From Physcomitrium patens (Eukaryota > Streptophyta > Bryopsida > Funariales > Funariaceae): a stretch of 64,000 nucleotides of DNA. The position numbers and the translations under genes were made by a program. Under the pieces are notes generated by a model. It was given only the letters and a program-made list of their open reading frames with translations. It did not search any database and was not told where the DNA came from. Numbering within the stretch: position 1 is the stretch's first letter; each line of letters opens with the position of its first letter. Positions 37,691 to 49,229 of this stretch are shown piece after piece. The DNA is taken from NCBI RefSeq assembly GCF_000002425.4, contig NC_037270.1, forward strand, positions 4,138,444-4,202,443. The letters are read 5' to 3'.

Positions 37691-38174
37691 AAGCTTATTC
37701 CTTAATCCAATTATAATATGGCTTCAATTAAGACGGTCTTATAATGGGTGGTATGAAGTGAAAGTAGCAAGAATAAGAAAAAAAAAAAAAAAAAAAAATA
37801 CAAAATAAGTAGAACGAGTGCAATCAAGCGATTGTACACTATAAAACTAGTCATAGTCTGCTCATTAAGTTTTTATTCAATAAAAAGTAAAAAATAAACA
37901 TAAAAAATAATATTTTTAAAAATTTAAATTTTTTTATTTTTAAAATGGTGTAAGAAACATATAAATCCTAGTTATTATGAGTAAATTATGAAGGTTTGAA
38001 AAGTAACAAGTAAATGAATAAAAAGTTAAATAAATAATTTTATCTCAAAAATAACTTGCTTAAGAGATCAAGAATTTGAACATCACCAAGGTTCACAAGT
38101 AGTATATATTAGTTATCTAAAGAGGCCTTGAGGTCTTAGTCTTAACTTCCTACGTATACCTAAGGTGCTATAAT
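37691..38174. other. Spacer between gypsy fragments with a 21-base A run
   Basis: No gene. It contains an A run near 37,778-37,798 and AT-rich sequence that I could not match to the gypsy 3' region. The right end is the insertion point of the LTR starting at 38,175. Confidence 0.45.
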
Positions 38175-38518
38175 TGTCACGGACATATGCATGTAATCTA
38201 ATAATTACTTATATAAATAAGTAGAAGTAAGTAGAAGTGAATAAAAGTAAGTTAATTCTATAATATCTTCTATAATAGCTTCGTAGAAGCTTCATAGATA
38301 TTATTCTGACTTTATAGGTGTCTTTAATTGATTTTTTGGTTTAAAAATGTGGTCAACAAGTTGGCCATGTGTCACACAAATTGTTAGCTTGAAGACCAAG
38401 CTAATTATGTGGTCTACATGTAAAAAACTTTGCCTTGTAAGTCAAGGCATGTGTCCTACAAAGTCAACACATATTGGAGGTCCTATAGAACATTGTTACA
38501 TAGCCCCTAGTTAGATAG

Positions 38519-38526
38519 TATATATA
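38519..38526 (+). promoter_or_regulatory. LTR TATA box (A1), also in the other LTRs
   Basis: TATATATA lies two bases before the 30-base stem-loop. The same arrangement is seen at 48,613-48,620 (A2), 60,600-60,607 (A3, minus) and 30,532-30,539 (B2, minus), so it is the likely RNA polymerase II core promoter of this family. Confidence 0.7.
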
Positions 38527-38528
38527 GA

Positions 38529-38558
38529 GACAAGAGTGAAGCCTTCTTCACTCTTGTC
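38529..38558 (+). promoter_or_regulatory. Conserved 30-base stem-loop after the LTR TATA box
   Basis: The arms GACAAGAGTGAAG and CTTCACTCTTGTC (13 of 13 paired) enclose the loop CCTT. Equivalents, all exactly 30 bases long, lie at 48,623-48,652, 60,568-60,597 (minus), 30,500-30,529 (minus), 20,967-20,996 and 12,632-12,661 (minus). It may act in DNA near the transcription start, or as RNA structure at the transcript 5' end. Confidence 0.75.
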
Positions 38559-38754
38559 AACTCCTTTCTTGTTTCTAGTCTAGTTTCAAGAGACTCAAGT
38601 TTTCTTATCTTTTGGCTATAAGCCATTCTAGTTTCTTTTAATATATGTACTTCCTTATTTCTATTTTGTCATTCTTTCTTTGACACGGATTTCATTGGTT
38701 TATGCATCATCTTTCAGTTCATGTCCTTGACAGATTGACAAGACTACACTTACA

Positions 38755-38764
38755 ATATCAGAGC
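38755..38764 (+). other. Candidate primer-binding site
   Basis: ATATCAGAGC directly abuts the LTR. TATCAGAGC matches the 3' nine bases of the usual initiator-Met tRNA primer site (TGGTATCAGAGC), but the first three bases are CAA rather than TGG. The same form occurs beside the other A-subfamily LTRs. Confidence 0.6.
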
Positions 38765-39172
38765 TTTGTCTTGTGTTGATTAAGAGTAGATTACCTCTTT
38801 CTTATGATAAGACATTAGCATATTAGAAGTTGTGGATTATTCTCTTCTAAACTGATATTGTTCTTAGTATTTTCTTTGTTCTCAAGTCCATTTCTTCTAC
38901 TTATCTTAAGTGGTATTAGATATTTTTTTGAATATTATTATGACAGAGTTTGTTAAAATGAAGAATGCAATGGCACAAATGTAAAAGTAATTGATGGAGT
39001 TGATGCTTGCGATGCATCAACTTAGCTTACCACCATAAGGATCAACAAGAATGGCAGGAAGTGAGGATATAGAGATGATTAGAGTTGCTTCAACGTCTGC
39101 ACCAAATCATGTCCTTCCACCTATCATGGATTTCATTGGTTTATGCATCATCTTTTAGTTCATGTCCTTGAC
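38765..39172 (+). mobile_element. 5' gag fragment of A1 followed by a misplaced LTR-end fragment
   Basis: Leader and the gag start near 38,940 (MTEFVKMKNAMAQM-like, as in the other A copies) run to about 39,125. There the sequence switches to a 47-base copy of the last part of the LTR (39,126-39,172, GGTTTATGCATCATCTTTTA segment), then leaves the family. This looks like a rearrangement between the LTR and gag. No function remains. Confidence 0.6.
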
Positions 39173-39865
39173 AACAACCCATATGGAATTTGTACACCTC
39201 TTTTCCTTAAATGACTAGACTAGTTACTGACCCTCCTATTTTCTATTAGTAAAACTTATTTTTTTAAATTTTTGACTTTATCATGGTATTTAAAAATACC
39301 CAATTAGCCTATGAATCTATTATGACCTTGAAATCTTACTCCAATTCTTCATAATGGCTTTTAAAGTGATAAAACTCATTTTTACCAAAGTCTTGGAAAT
39401 TGCTCTAAAAATTCCTAAATCAAATTCTAAAAAAATTCTAAAAATTCTTATAATGGTTCTATAATACTAATATTAATTGAAGGCTATAAGTTACTACCTT
39501 GATGATTTTTATAATAATAAAATTAATTTAAATCTACTATAAATCTTACTTTCTATATTACTAACTAAAAAGACATGAGGTTCTTTGTTATGCTTCTTCT
39601 AACAACTAACTAATATTTATACTTTTTTTTATAAATAATATGTATAAATAAAAGGATAATATAAATATTGACCTTAGTAAATATTCTTCAATACTCAATA
39701 TTGAGTAAAAAAAATACTAAACCAACTAAGATAATTGCTTCTAAGACTTACTAAGATTCCATTTCTTCTCCATTAATACTATTTTCTTTTACATCTTCAC
39801 CAAACATCAATTTCTATGAAAATCCATCTTGTATTTTATGTATCTTTTTTGAAACCATATAAAAT
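39173..39865. other. AT-rich DNA of unknown origin between A1 and B3
   Basis: No gene and no match by eye to LTR A, LTR B, C or D. The B3 leader begins at about 39,866-39,880, so an LTR would be expected here but is not recognisable. Confidence 0.4.
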
Positions 39866-42800
39866 GGTCAATTTTTTGTTTTAGAAGAAAGTAAATTACT
39901 TTACTTCTATTAATATTTTTTAAATATTTTAGATTATCCACCTTTAAAAAAATTGTTGAATTTTCTAACCTCAATTTTTTTTTTTCTTAAAGAAAGTGGA
40001 TTATCCTTCTTTGTAAAAAATTTCATTTGATATTAGAGGTTGTAGATTACCTTCTTCTAATTTGACTTGTAGATTTTTTAAGTTGTTTAAAATAGAAGGA
40101 AAAATTTTGGATGCTAAACTTGATGGTAGTGAGAATAGATTTACAACTATTGCAGATCTTCATAAATTTGTCAATACTTTTAGAGTAGAAATATCATGCA
40201 TCACTAGTGCCAACCTTAGAAACACTAATCCTATACCTATGGAAGAAGTTCAAAATCTATGTTAAGAAGTTGTGTAGTTAAAAGAAGCAAGTAGATCAAT
40301 CTTACAACTAAATCTAAAAATATTTACTAATATAAGTATAATGGAAACACAGATCATATGCCCTATAAGTTTGATAAAACAAGATCAAAATTTTAAGGAT
40401 TTTAGCAACAAGTGAAGTTCTATCTAAGATTGTATCCCTTCCAATACCTTGATGGATTTATTCAAGTTAGATTTATAGGCACACTTCTATCTAAAAATGT
40501 TCTTTTTTGATTTGCATCAATAATAGAAAAAAATTCACAATTTCTTTATGATTTGAATTCATTCTTAGAATTATTTATGGCTATATTTGGAGATAATAAT
40601 CAAGAAAGAGTAGTAAAGACCAAGCTCTTATCTTTACAATAAGCATCACAATTAGTTACTATATATGTTGCTGAATTCTAAAACCTTACTTGCAACATGG
40701 ACTAAAATGATAAAGAATTTAGTAATCAATTTTAATATAGATTGAAGGATAACATCAAAGATTTGTTATTGATAATATTAAAAGAAAAGTCTTTAAAATA
40801 ATTTATTGCTTAAGCCATTGTATGTAATAATTGATTATTTGAATAGCATCAAGAATAAATATTTGGTTGGAGAGGAATAAGCCAAGTAATAACAATAACT
40901 CACAAGTTTTTTGAAACTTATATATCAAGGCCAAAACCAATGCAATTTGATATAATGCATTTCAAATTCCTCATTGAGCAAGAAAAGACTTGACGTCATT
41001 ATAAGGATTTGTACTTATATTTTGGAAAAGCTATGTATATTATTTAACATTGTTTAAAGAAGCAACCTAATTACAAAATGAGAAGTATGATTACTAAAGA
41101 AGATAATGTGTCAAAAAATAAGTTTTTCTAGCTATAATAGGAACTATGTAATTGGAATCATGTACAACATCTAATTAAGGTCATATTCTCTTCTCAAATT
41201 CTTCACCTTGTTTTATAATAGATGTGTATTTAGGACCTCAAAATTACAAAGTCTTTACATTATTAGATTCAAAAGCCTCTGTCTATTTTATAAATAAAGA
41301 CTTTTTCAAAAAATAAGAAATATCTTTAATTAAGTAAATTAAACCTATACATGTAGAAATTATAGATGGTCGTTTATTATCTTTTGGAGATATTAGTCAT
41401 GAGACTATTTCTTAGATATAACAATTAAAGATCATAATAGTATACTAATATTCAATGTGATAAGATCTCCTTCTAATCTAGTTATTTTAGGATTTTTGAG
41501 GTTAAAAAAATATAATCTTTAAATAGATTGGATTTTTCTAATCTTAAATTTTCTTGTAGTTTAATCCAAAATCTCAATAGGAAAATAAAAATAGATAAGC
41601 TTAGTACATCCAAATCCTTATTAGTAGGTACAAGAGCTTTCATGCATGTGACAAAAGAAAGATCATCTTTTATTATATATACCACACCTATTTTTGATTA
41701 TGAATCGATATTAAGTAGCATACTTAGCCAAAATCAAGATTTTTGGAATGTTTTAAAAAAAAATGTAAATATTCTTTTAAAGTATCGACCTTATAATTGT
41801 ACAATTGATTGACAAGAAGGAGCTCAACTACTATTCTAACCAATCTATAGCTTATTGCAAAATAAATTGGCTATATTAAAAGAATATATTTATAAGAACT
41901 TATTTAAGAATTTCATATGCCAATTGAAATCTCCAATAGGAGCTTCTATCTTACTTATTAAGAAAAAAGATGGATCTTTATAGATATGCATAGACTATCA
42001 AGGACTTAATAAAATTATTATAAAGAATAGGTATCCTTTACTTTTAATTTTAGGACTTCTTGACTAACTCAATCAAGCAAAGATCTACATAAAATAAATC
42101 TACAAGGAGCATATAATCTGATCTATATTAAAAAAAAGAGATGAATAGAAGACTACTTTTCAAACTAGGTATGGATATTTTAGATATAATTTCATGTCTT
42201 AAGGACTCACAATTATACTAGTTACTTTTCTACATTTCATGAATGATGTTGTTTGTGATTTTTTTGATGATTTTATTATTTATTACTTAGACGACATTCT
42301 AATCTACTCTAAAAATACAAAAAAACATGAACTTCATATTTTTTATGTGTTAAAAAAACTTAAAAATACATGATTATATGCAAAGCTAAAAAAGTGTGTA
42401 TTCTATGCTACTCAAGTTAATTTCTTAAGATACACCATTTCTAATAAAGTATTAGTAATGGATCTTAAGAAAGTTTAGACTATCATTAAGAACTTTTTTC
42501 AAGTTATAGTTCTTCTTAAATGCCTGACATGTAAAGACAAACTTGAGTGAAGTAAAGAAGCTAAAATATATTTTGAAATCTTGATGATAATATTTATTTT
42601 TGTACCAATTTTATATTGCATTAATTTTTTTTAAGGCATTCTTTATAGAAACAAATACATCAAACTTTGTTAAGAATGTTTTTTTATTACAAATGAAAGC
42701 AAATATTAAGCTCTACCTATTTATTTTTCATTCCACAAAATTTTTAATACTTGTGATTAACTACAAGATCAACAACAAAGAGCTTCTTGTAATTGTAAAT

Positions 42801-42920
42801 TTATTTAAAAAATGGCGACATTATTTAGATGGCACTTCTAATCTAGTTATTGTACATACAAATCACAAGAACCTCAAGTACTTTATGTGAATATGTATTT
42901 TGAATTTTCGCCAAATCCAT

Positions 42921-43890
42921 TGTTGTAATACGTGAAGTCTTGCTTGAGAATGCTCCGGGCACCTGGCTGTGGAAGGTAGAATGGAAATTACAAAAACAAA
43001 ATCCTAATTCTAATAGAATATTAACTAAATTCTAATTAGATTATAATAATGTTAAGCAAACTTTAATCAAATTCAAAAAAACTTCAAAAGAATTACAAAG
43101 AAATAATAAGAAATCTTAAAAAAATATTAGAATGATTACAAATATATCTCAAATACATCTCAATTCAATCTTAATTTAATCCTAGTAGAAATCCTATTGG
43201 ACTTCATTCAAACTTTAGACCAAAAACAAACTAAATCTTAAACTCTAAACAAACCCTAATAATATCATAAATCCTAAATCAAATTCTAATCAAATTTTAA
43301 ATCCTAAATCAAATCCTAATCAAATCTTAAACCCTAAACCAAATCCTAAATGCTAAATCAAATCCTAACCAAATCCTAATCCTAAATCAAATCCTAACCA
43401 AATCCTAAATCAAATCCTAACCAAATCCTAAATCAAATCCTAACCAAATCTCAAATCCTAACCAAACTTTAAACTCTAAACCAAATCCTAAATCCTTAAC
43501 CAAATCCTAATCAAATTCTAATCCTAAATCAAATCCTAATCAAATCCTAAATCCTAAATCAAATACTAACCAAATCCTAGTAATTTCTACAATAAATTTA
43601 AACCTCAATAACTAATAAATGAACTATTGATCTTAACTCAAATTTTTCACATTTCTTAAAAACTAAGTTTAAAATAAGTACAAAAAATTTGAAAAAGATT
43701 GAAATTATCAAATAGGCAATAACCTCAAAAATGTGCTCGAATATTGGTTGGCCTCCTTTTCCAACTTTGATGCCAATCTTAAAGAGCCAATATCACTCTT
43801 TTTCCCCATTTGATTAATCTCAAACTTTTTACACACATAGAAAAACAAGTCTACAATCCTAACCTATAAATTTTACTGCAATTTTTTTCA
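42921..43890 (-). repeat. 3' LTR piece of element D with CTAAATC-type minisatellite
   Basis: It matches the first 650 and following bases of the solo LTR at 49,311-52,880 but lacks the far (U3) end. It holds a tract at about 43,230-43,580 of degenerate 10-17-base units built on CAAATCCTAA. The match to the 5' LTR copy ends near 43,890. Confidence 0.55.
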
Positions 43891-43967
43891 AAAATCTTCC
43901 AATCCATTTTCTTTATAAATACCAAAAATCTTTCATTATCTTTTAATATTTCTAACTTACATAATTC

Positions 43968-43999
<32 letters not shown>

Positions 44000-44195
44000 G
44001 AATGCTAATAAAACTTGAATCAAAAGCACTTATATCTTATAAGAATACTTCTTTTTTTATACTTCTATAGTCTTACTTTATAATGATACTTCTTCAATTT
44101 TATTTATTTATTTATTTATTTATTTAATACCAATGTTTCCCTCTACTCCCCATATATAAGTAGTTTGGAAATATCCTCTTTTATACATGACCAAA

Positions 44196-46088
44196 CTATT
44201 GGCGAGGTACAAAATTTAAAATAAAAAGATTAAATCTAAATCTCTTCCATATAGCTACATACATCTTGTTTGTATTTTTTTTCTTATTTCTTTGATTCCA
44301 AGTCCCATTTAAGATGTCCATGTAATCTTTAAATCCATTGCCCATGTCTTCATATTTGAAGATTTTTAGATTTTCTATCCTTGAATTCCATACTTGATGA
44401 TGAACCTTATCTTTATCAAAATCCAATTTTGTTTCCATTATACATGCATTATCTATATAACTTTGTTCTTTCTCCAAAAGAAAAGTATATATAATTAACT
44501 TAATCTTAGTCAATAACTTGGCATCCTTATCTTTTGTCCCATAATCTTTATTTTCCATATAATCTTGTATAACATCCTTCATATCTTCCTAAATGCATCC
44601 TTATGAAATATCATAACCTTTTGTTGTTTCAAAGAATTGTATAATCTCATAATATTGAGAAATCTCATGCCCTTTCAAAATCTCATGCTCTTAAAAAGTC
44701 TCATAACTTTCATGATAATCCTTTGTGGTTTCACAACCACATTTAGTATCATAACCTTGTGTAATCTAATAACCTTCTCTATTATGATCATGTGAAAATT
44801 CATAACTTCTTTTATCTAATGCATATGTGGTCTCATAGCCATATGTAATTTGACTTTCATCATCATCTCCATGCCTAATTCCACCACTTCGTACATTATA
44901 ATGTTGTCAATTTATATAACTTCTATGATCATAACTTTGAGTAGATTCATAATCCATCTCTTTTGAAGGCTCAATCTTTAATTCATCAATATATTCCAAA
45001 GCACTGGACAAAACATCTTCACTTCCTTCAAATATAGAAAATACTTTTTTATCACCAAAAGATTTTCCATCCAAATTGCCATCACCAACTTGTACAAACT
45101 TACTCAATATAGAATAGCCATAGCTTCCAACTGCATTGTCGTTAGTTTTCAAATCCTTGATTTTCATATTACCTTCAAATTTTTGGATACCTTGGCCTTC
45201 TATAGTAATAGTTTGAAAAGAATCTTTATTATCTCCTTCACCACCCTCGATATAAGATCCAATTTCTTTCATTTGCAAAGAATTGGCTTCTCCATTAAAG
45301 TCCCCCACTTGCTCTTCTATTTTTCTTTTTTTAAGATTAGTCCCTTGTATTAGTAAAGATGACATAGAAGCCAAAGTAGAAGATTTCTTAGGCCATATTG
45401 CAACTCTTTTAGCTTCTGCTTCTTCTTGCCTTGCTAAAAAAACCACTACTTTTTTCAATTTCTTCCAATTATTGATACAATCACTTTGTGTAGACTCATC
45501 TACAAGAAGCATGAAAAATTCATCTCCCAAGGCAATATTAAGACCATTTAAAAACAACTCTACCTTTAAAGCACCAAATGATCGTCTCTCTAAGGATGAG
45601 AGTTGATAAAATCTCCTATCAAATTCTTCTAAGGATTCATAAAGATCCATATGCTTGCTTGGTTGTAATTCTATCCAATCCAAATACTTTTGTTTAGTAA
45701 TCCTATCCTCATCTTGATCAATAAATTCTTCCTTCAAAAGTTATTGAAATTATGACTATGTCTCTACACCCCTTCTAAGCAATCTCTTCATATTTTTATT
45801 AAATCTAGGTTCAATAGCCAAATATAAGCTTGAGATCATCTTTGCCTTAATGATTTGGCATGTCTCCATCTCACATGTATAAACTTGTAAAAACTTAGTG
45901 ATGTTGCATCCTTCAAATCTCTCAAATTTATTGATGATTCTTTGTAATGCCCTTGTGATATCTTTTTTAATCGCTTGCATTCTTTGTTGCTCCTCTATGA
46001 ATATATAGAAAGCCTTGAAAAGCTCACTAATATTTGATCCATCCAAAATATTTGACCTATCCAAAGACCTTAATGATACATCTTCCAT
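44196..46088 (-). pseudogene. Gag-like gene of element D, eight in-frame stops but no frameshift
   Basis: One reading frame of 631 codons from the ATG at 46,088 to the stop at 44,196. Internal stops cluster at about 45,756-45,742 (TAG, TAA, TAA) and in 44,910-44,585 (TGA, TAG, TAA, TAA, TAG). Each is one C-to-T change from CAG, CAA or CGA. The N-terminal half has helical gag-like sequence (YLDWIELQPSKHMDLYESLE, then FDRRFYQLSSLERRSFGALK and VELFLNGLNIALGDEF). A charged basic stretch follows (LARQEEAEAKRVAIWPKK). The last third is Tyr/Glu/Thr-rich with a loose repeat of the type GYxTT. No zinc knuckle, protease or polymerase motif is seen. It probably made a structural particle protein. The assignment as gag rests on pattern and position, not on a search. 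Confidence 0.6.
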
Positions 46089-46291
46089 TTTATTCTATAA
46101 CGATCAAAAATATTCCTTGAAATGCTCTAATAAATACCTTATGATACTTCAAAATACTCCAACATATCTATAAAGCCTTATAGTACTCCATGATAATCCA
46201 AATATTATCATTTTATTTTAAGATAGTCTCCAAAGCTCTAAGAATTCAAAAGCTTCAATTCACCCACCATCCAAAGCTCTTCTTTCAACTC

Positions 46292-46322
<31 letters not shown>

Positions 46323-46393
46323 CCATAATGCAAATAATCCAAGATAATCAAATACCTTCCACCTCAAGCTTTTCATGTCAAGTTCACCAAATA

Positions 46394-47346
46394 TATCATA
46401 ATACATGACGTATTGCTTGAGAATGCTCTGGGCACCTAGCAAATAGACAATAGGCTCAAAAATGTGCTTGGATATTCGATGGCCTCCTTCTTTGATCTTG
46501 ATGCCAATCTCCTAGAGCCAATATCTCTCTTTTTACCATTCGATTGATCTCAAAATTCTCATACACATAGAAATATAAGTCTAATATTCTCTCACATAAA
46601 TTTCACTCCAATCCAACTAGTAGCTTGCAAGAAATCTTAAAAATCCTTACTAGATCTAAAATTCTATTTTCTAAGATCTTGACCCACTTAAATCTCAATA
46701 ACCCTCAATTCAACAATTAGATCATGCTAAGATTCATAACACACATTAAGTACAACTATGACCATTAATCCACAAAATTTCATCTCTAGATCTATTATAA
46801 AACGCTTGAAATCACTAGGAACGTCAAGCCTATTTTATTTTACAAAACCTAAGTCATCCAAAAACAATCTTGACTTTGTAAAGCTCTTACAAAGTCATAA
46901 CAACTCTAATTTATCCAAAATCAATGCTTATAAAAATCATATCCAGTTTGCTATCAAACCTTATTTTTCAATTTGCAAAAGAATCCTCGAGTTGTCATGG
47001 AGACTCGGTTTTGTGACTCAAGGTTTGATTTCGAATGTGGTTCATAACCGGCCCTCTCTAGGTATCAATATTTAATTTTTTTAAGTAAATTTTACCAAAA
47101 TTTACTCTTAACTTCTTTCTAAAGATGCATATTTCATTTATTTTTTCAATCTACTTTGTTTTGCCTTATTTATGGTCCTACAAAGTAAGTAGAAGTCACT
47201 TTTGTAAAAAGGCAGTACTACTACTAAAAGTTTTACTACCTTCCTATCTTTTATCCATATTTTTCTACTTTATCTTTTAACTTGGCTCTTCTATAATAAG
47301 ATCTATATTATCATCTTTCACTATATAGTCGTGTTACAATACGACA
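46394..47346 (-). repeat. 5' LTR of element D with internal deletion
   Basis: The inner end reads TATCATAATACATGACGTAT, aligning without gaps over 28 bases with the ends at 42,921 and 49,311. After GGGCACCTAGC the minisatellite part (about 760 bases in the other copies) is missing. The remainder aligns with 51,990-52,880 up to the TTACAATACGACA terminus. Confidence 0.6.
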
Positions 47347-48268
47347 CCATTGAAATATGTTTTTATGAAGATTTGATTTCAACATCACTTATAGATCCAA
47401 AAAACAACAAGATTTATCAAATGTCCTTTCTAGATATTCTTATCTTATACCAAAAGAATAAAATACAGCTTTTATTCAATAAAGAATGATTTTTTTGAAG
47501 CCAAAGCATTTTCATCTTTAGGCAATATAATCAACATTGATTGTTGATTCAATCTTTGTGAAGCAAATTCAATCAAATATAACTTTTGATCCTTTTGTTC
47601 ATGATATCAAGAATAATTCTTCTAACTATTATAATACTTTTAATTTTAAATTTAAGAATAATCTATTCTATTTCTAGGAAGAATTATATATTTTAGAAAG
47701 TAAAGCATAATTACTTATTCTTTAAGCTCATCATGACTTTCTAGTAATTAGATATTTTTGATATAGCAAGACTTTTGAGCTAATATCTACAGATTTTTGG
47801 TGGCTTCAAATGTAAAATGTGGTTAAAGACTTTGTATTATCATATAATATTTATTTAATATTTAAAACTCCTTATCATTGATTTTATGGACTACTTTAGC
47901 TATTACCTATTTTGAAATAATCATGGTCTTCTATTTTTATGGATTTTATCATAAATCTTTCAATTTTAAGTTTGTATGATTTTATATTCATGATAATAGT
48001 TCTTTTTATCAAGATGGCATATTTTGTACCATATACAAAATCTATCATATATAAAAGAACAGCTAAGATTTTTCTTGATAATATCTATTGCTATCTTAGA
48101 TTGTTCAAGGATATTATATCAGATAGAGGGACTAAATTTATATCAAGATTTTAGAAAATCCTTTTAAAAATATTAAAGATAGATATAAAACTCTCTTTAG
48201 CTTTTTATCTTCAAACTAATCAGTAAAAAAAATAGGTGAATCAAGTTCTAAAGCAATATTTAAGATAT

Positions 48269-48849
48269 TGTCACGGACAAATACATGTAAGCCAATAATT
48301 ACTTATATAAATAGATAGAAATAAATAGAAGCAGATAAAAGTAAATTAATTCTATAATATCTTCTACACAAGCTTTTTAGAAGCTTAATAGATGTTGCTT
48401 AGACTTTATAACTATCTATAATTGATTTTTTGAATTAGAAACGTGGTCAACAAGTTGGCCATGTACCACACATATTGTTAGCTTGAACACCAAACTAACT
48501 ATGTGGCCTACACATAGAAAAACTTGTCTTGTAAGTCAAGGCATGTGTCTTACAAAGTCAACATATATTAAAGATCCTATAGAACATCGCCACGTAGCTC
48601 CTAGTTAGATAGTATATATAGAGACAAGAGTGAAACGTTCTTCATTCTTGTCAATTCCTTTCTTGCTTCTAGCCTAGTTTCAAGAATCTTAAGTTTTCTT
48701 GCCTTTTGGCAATAAGCCATTTCAATTTCTTTTTAATATATGTACTTCCTTATTTTTATTTTTTCACCTTTTTTTTGATACAAATTTCATTGGTTTATGT
48801 ATCATCTTTCAGTTCATGTCTTTGATAAATGGATAAGAGTATACCTACA
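48269..48849 (+). repeat. A-subfamily 5' LTR of element A2
   Basis: 581 bases, TGTCACGGAC to ATACCTACA. TATATATA is at 48,613-48,620 and the stem-loop at 48,623-48,652. It is followed by ATATGAGAGC (primer site with one change) and the gag leader, and preceded directly by integrase sequence of B3 with no polypurine tract. It is therefore the 5' LTR of a new insertion, not the 3' LTR of B3. Confidence 0.8.
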
Positions 48850-49229
48850 ATATGAGAGCATTGTCTTTTTTTGATTAAGAGTGGATTATTCCTTTTTCTT
48901 AATAAGACATAAGCATATTAGAAGTTATAGATTACCTTCTTTTAAACAAATATTTTTCTTAGTAATTTCTTTGTCTTTAAGTTCTTTTCTTCTACTTATC
49001 TCAAGTGGTATTAGATATTTTTTTGACTGTTATTATCGTAGATCTTGTTGAAATGAAAAGTGCAATGGTATAAATGTAAGAGAAATTGAAGAAGTTGATG
49101 CTTGCGATGCATCAACTTAGTTTACTACTACAAAGATCAATAAGAATGACAGGAAATAAGAACATTGAAATGATTAGAGCTGCCTCAACATCTACACCAA
49201 ATCATGTCCCTCTATTGATGGCATGGCAG

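Larger units (their letters stand above)
38175..38754 (+). repeat. A-subfamily LTR (5' LTR of fragment A1)
   Basis: 580 bases from TGTCACGGAC to CACTTACA. It aligns base for base over most of its length with 48,269-48,849 (581) and, inverted, with 60,369-60,951 (583). TATATATA is at 38,519-38,526 and the perfect 13-bp stem-loop at 38,529-38,558. Confidence 0.85.
42921..47346 (-). mobile_element. Family D element: non-autonomous LTR retrotransposon with gag-like frame only (TR-GAG/LARD type)
   Basis: It is inserted in RNase H of B3. CCAT(T) stands on both sides (42,917-42,920 and 47,347-47,351). The outer ends are TGTTGTAATACG and TTACAATACGACA. Read on the minus strand: 5' LTR 47,346-46,394 with an internal loss of about 760 bases, a candidate primer site beginning TGG three bases later, a gag-like frame 46,088-44,196, a pyrimidine/poly-T tract (purine-rich on the element strand) at 43,965-43,999, and a 3' LTR piece of about 970 bases ending at 42,921. 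Protease, RT, RNase H and integrase are absent. Known gag-only (TR-GAG) elements depend on enzymes from autonomous relatives. The second copy at 49,311-52,880 is a solo LTR. Confidence 0.65.
39866..48268 (+). mobile_element. Decayed gypsy element B3 (gag-pol), split by element D
   Basis: A leader like that of B1 and B2 leads to gag (about 40,055 onward, open for 67 codons at 40,062-40,265). Protease-like sequence lies near 41,260-41,420, RT at 41,800-42,460 (a YLDD-equivalent, [14 protein letters not shown], near 42,285), and RNase H at 42,600-42,920, where D is inserted. RNase H resumes at 47,347, followed by integrase, with DFI..L near 47,940 and SDRGTKFISRF at about 48,120-48,150. At 48,268 integrase stops, because the A2 LTR is inserted in the segment after the catalytic Glu region. 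Numerous stops and frameshifts. No own LTR was recognised. Confidence 0.7.

Noticed and set aside
43230..43580. Interstitial telomere array
   Set aside because: Units vary from 10 to 17 bases and exact CCCTAAA is almost absent; it belongs to the D LTR and occurs in two copies of it.
44907..45737. Host gene of 276 codons on the minus strand
   Set aside because: It is the middle part of a longer frame lying between LTR-like ends with a target duplication, so a retrotransposon origin is more likely.
48269..48849. 3' LTR closing an A1-B3 element that begins at 38,175
   Set aside because: It is preceded by integrase sequence without a polypurine tract and followed by a primer site and gag, so it is the 5' LTR of a separate insertion.
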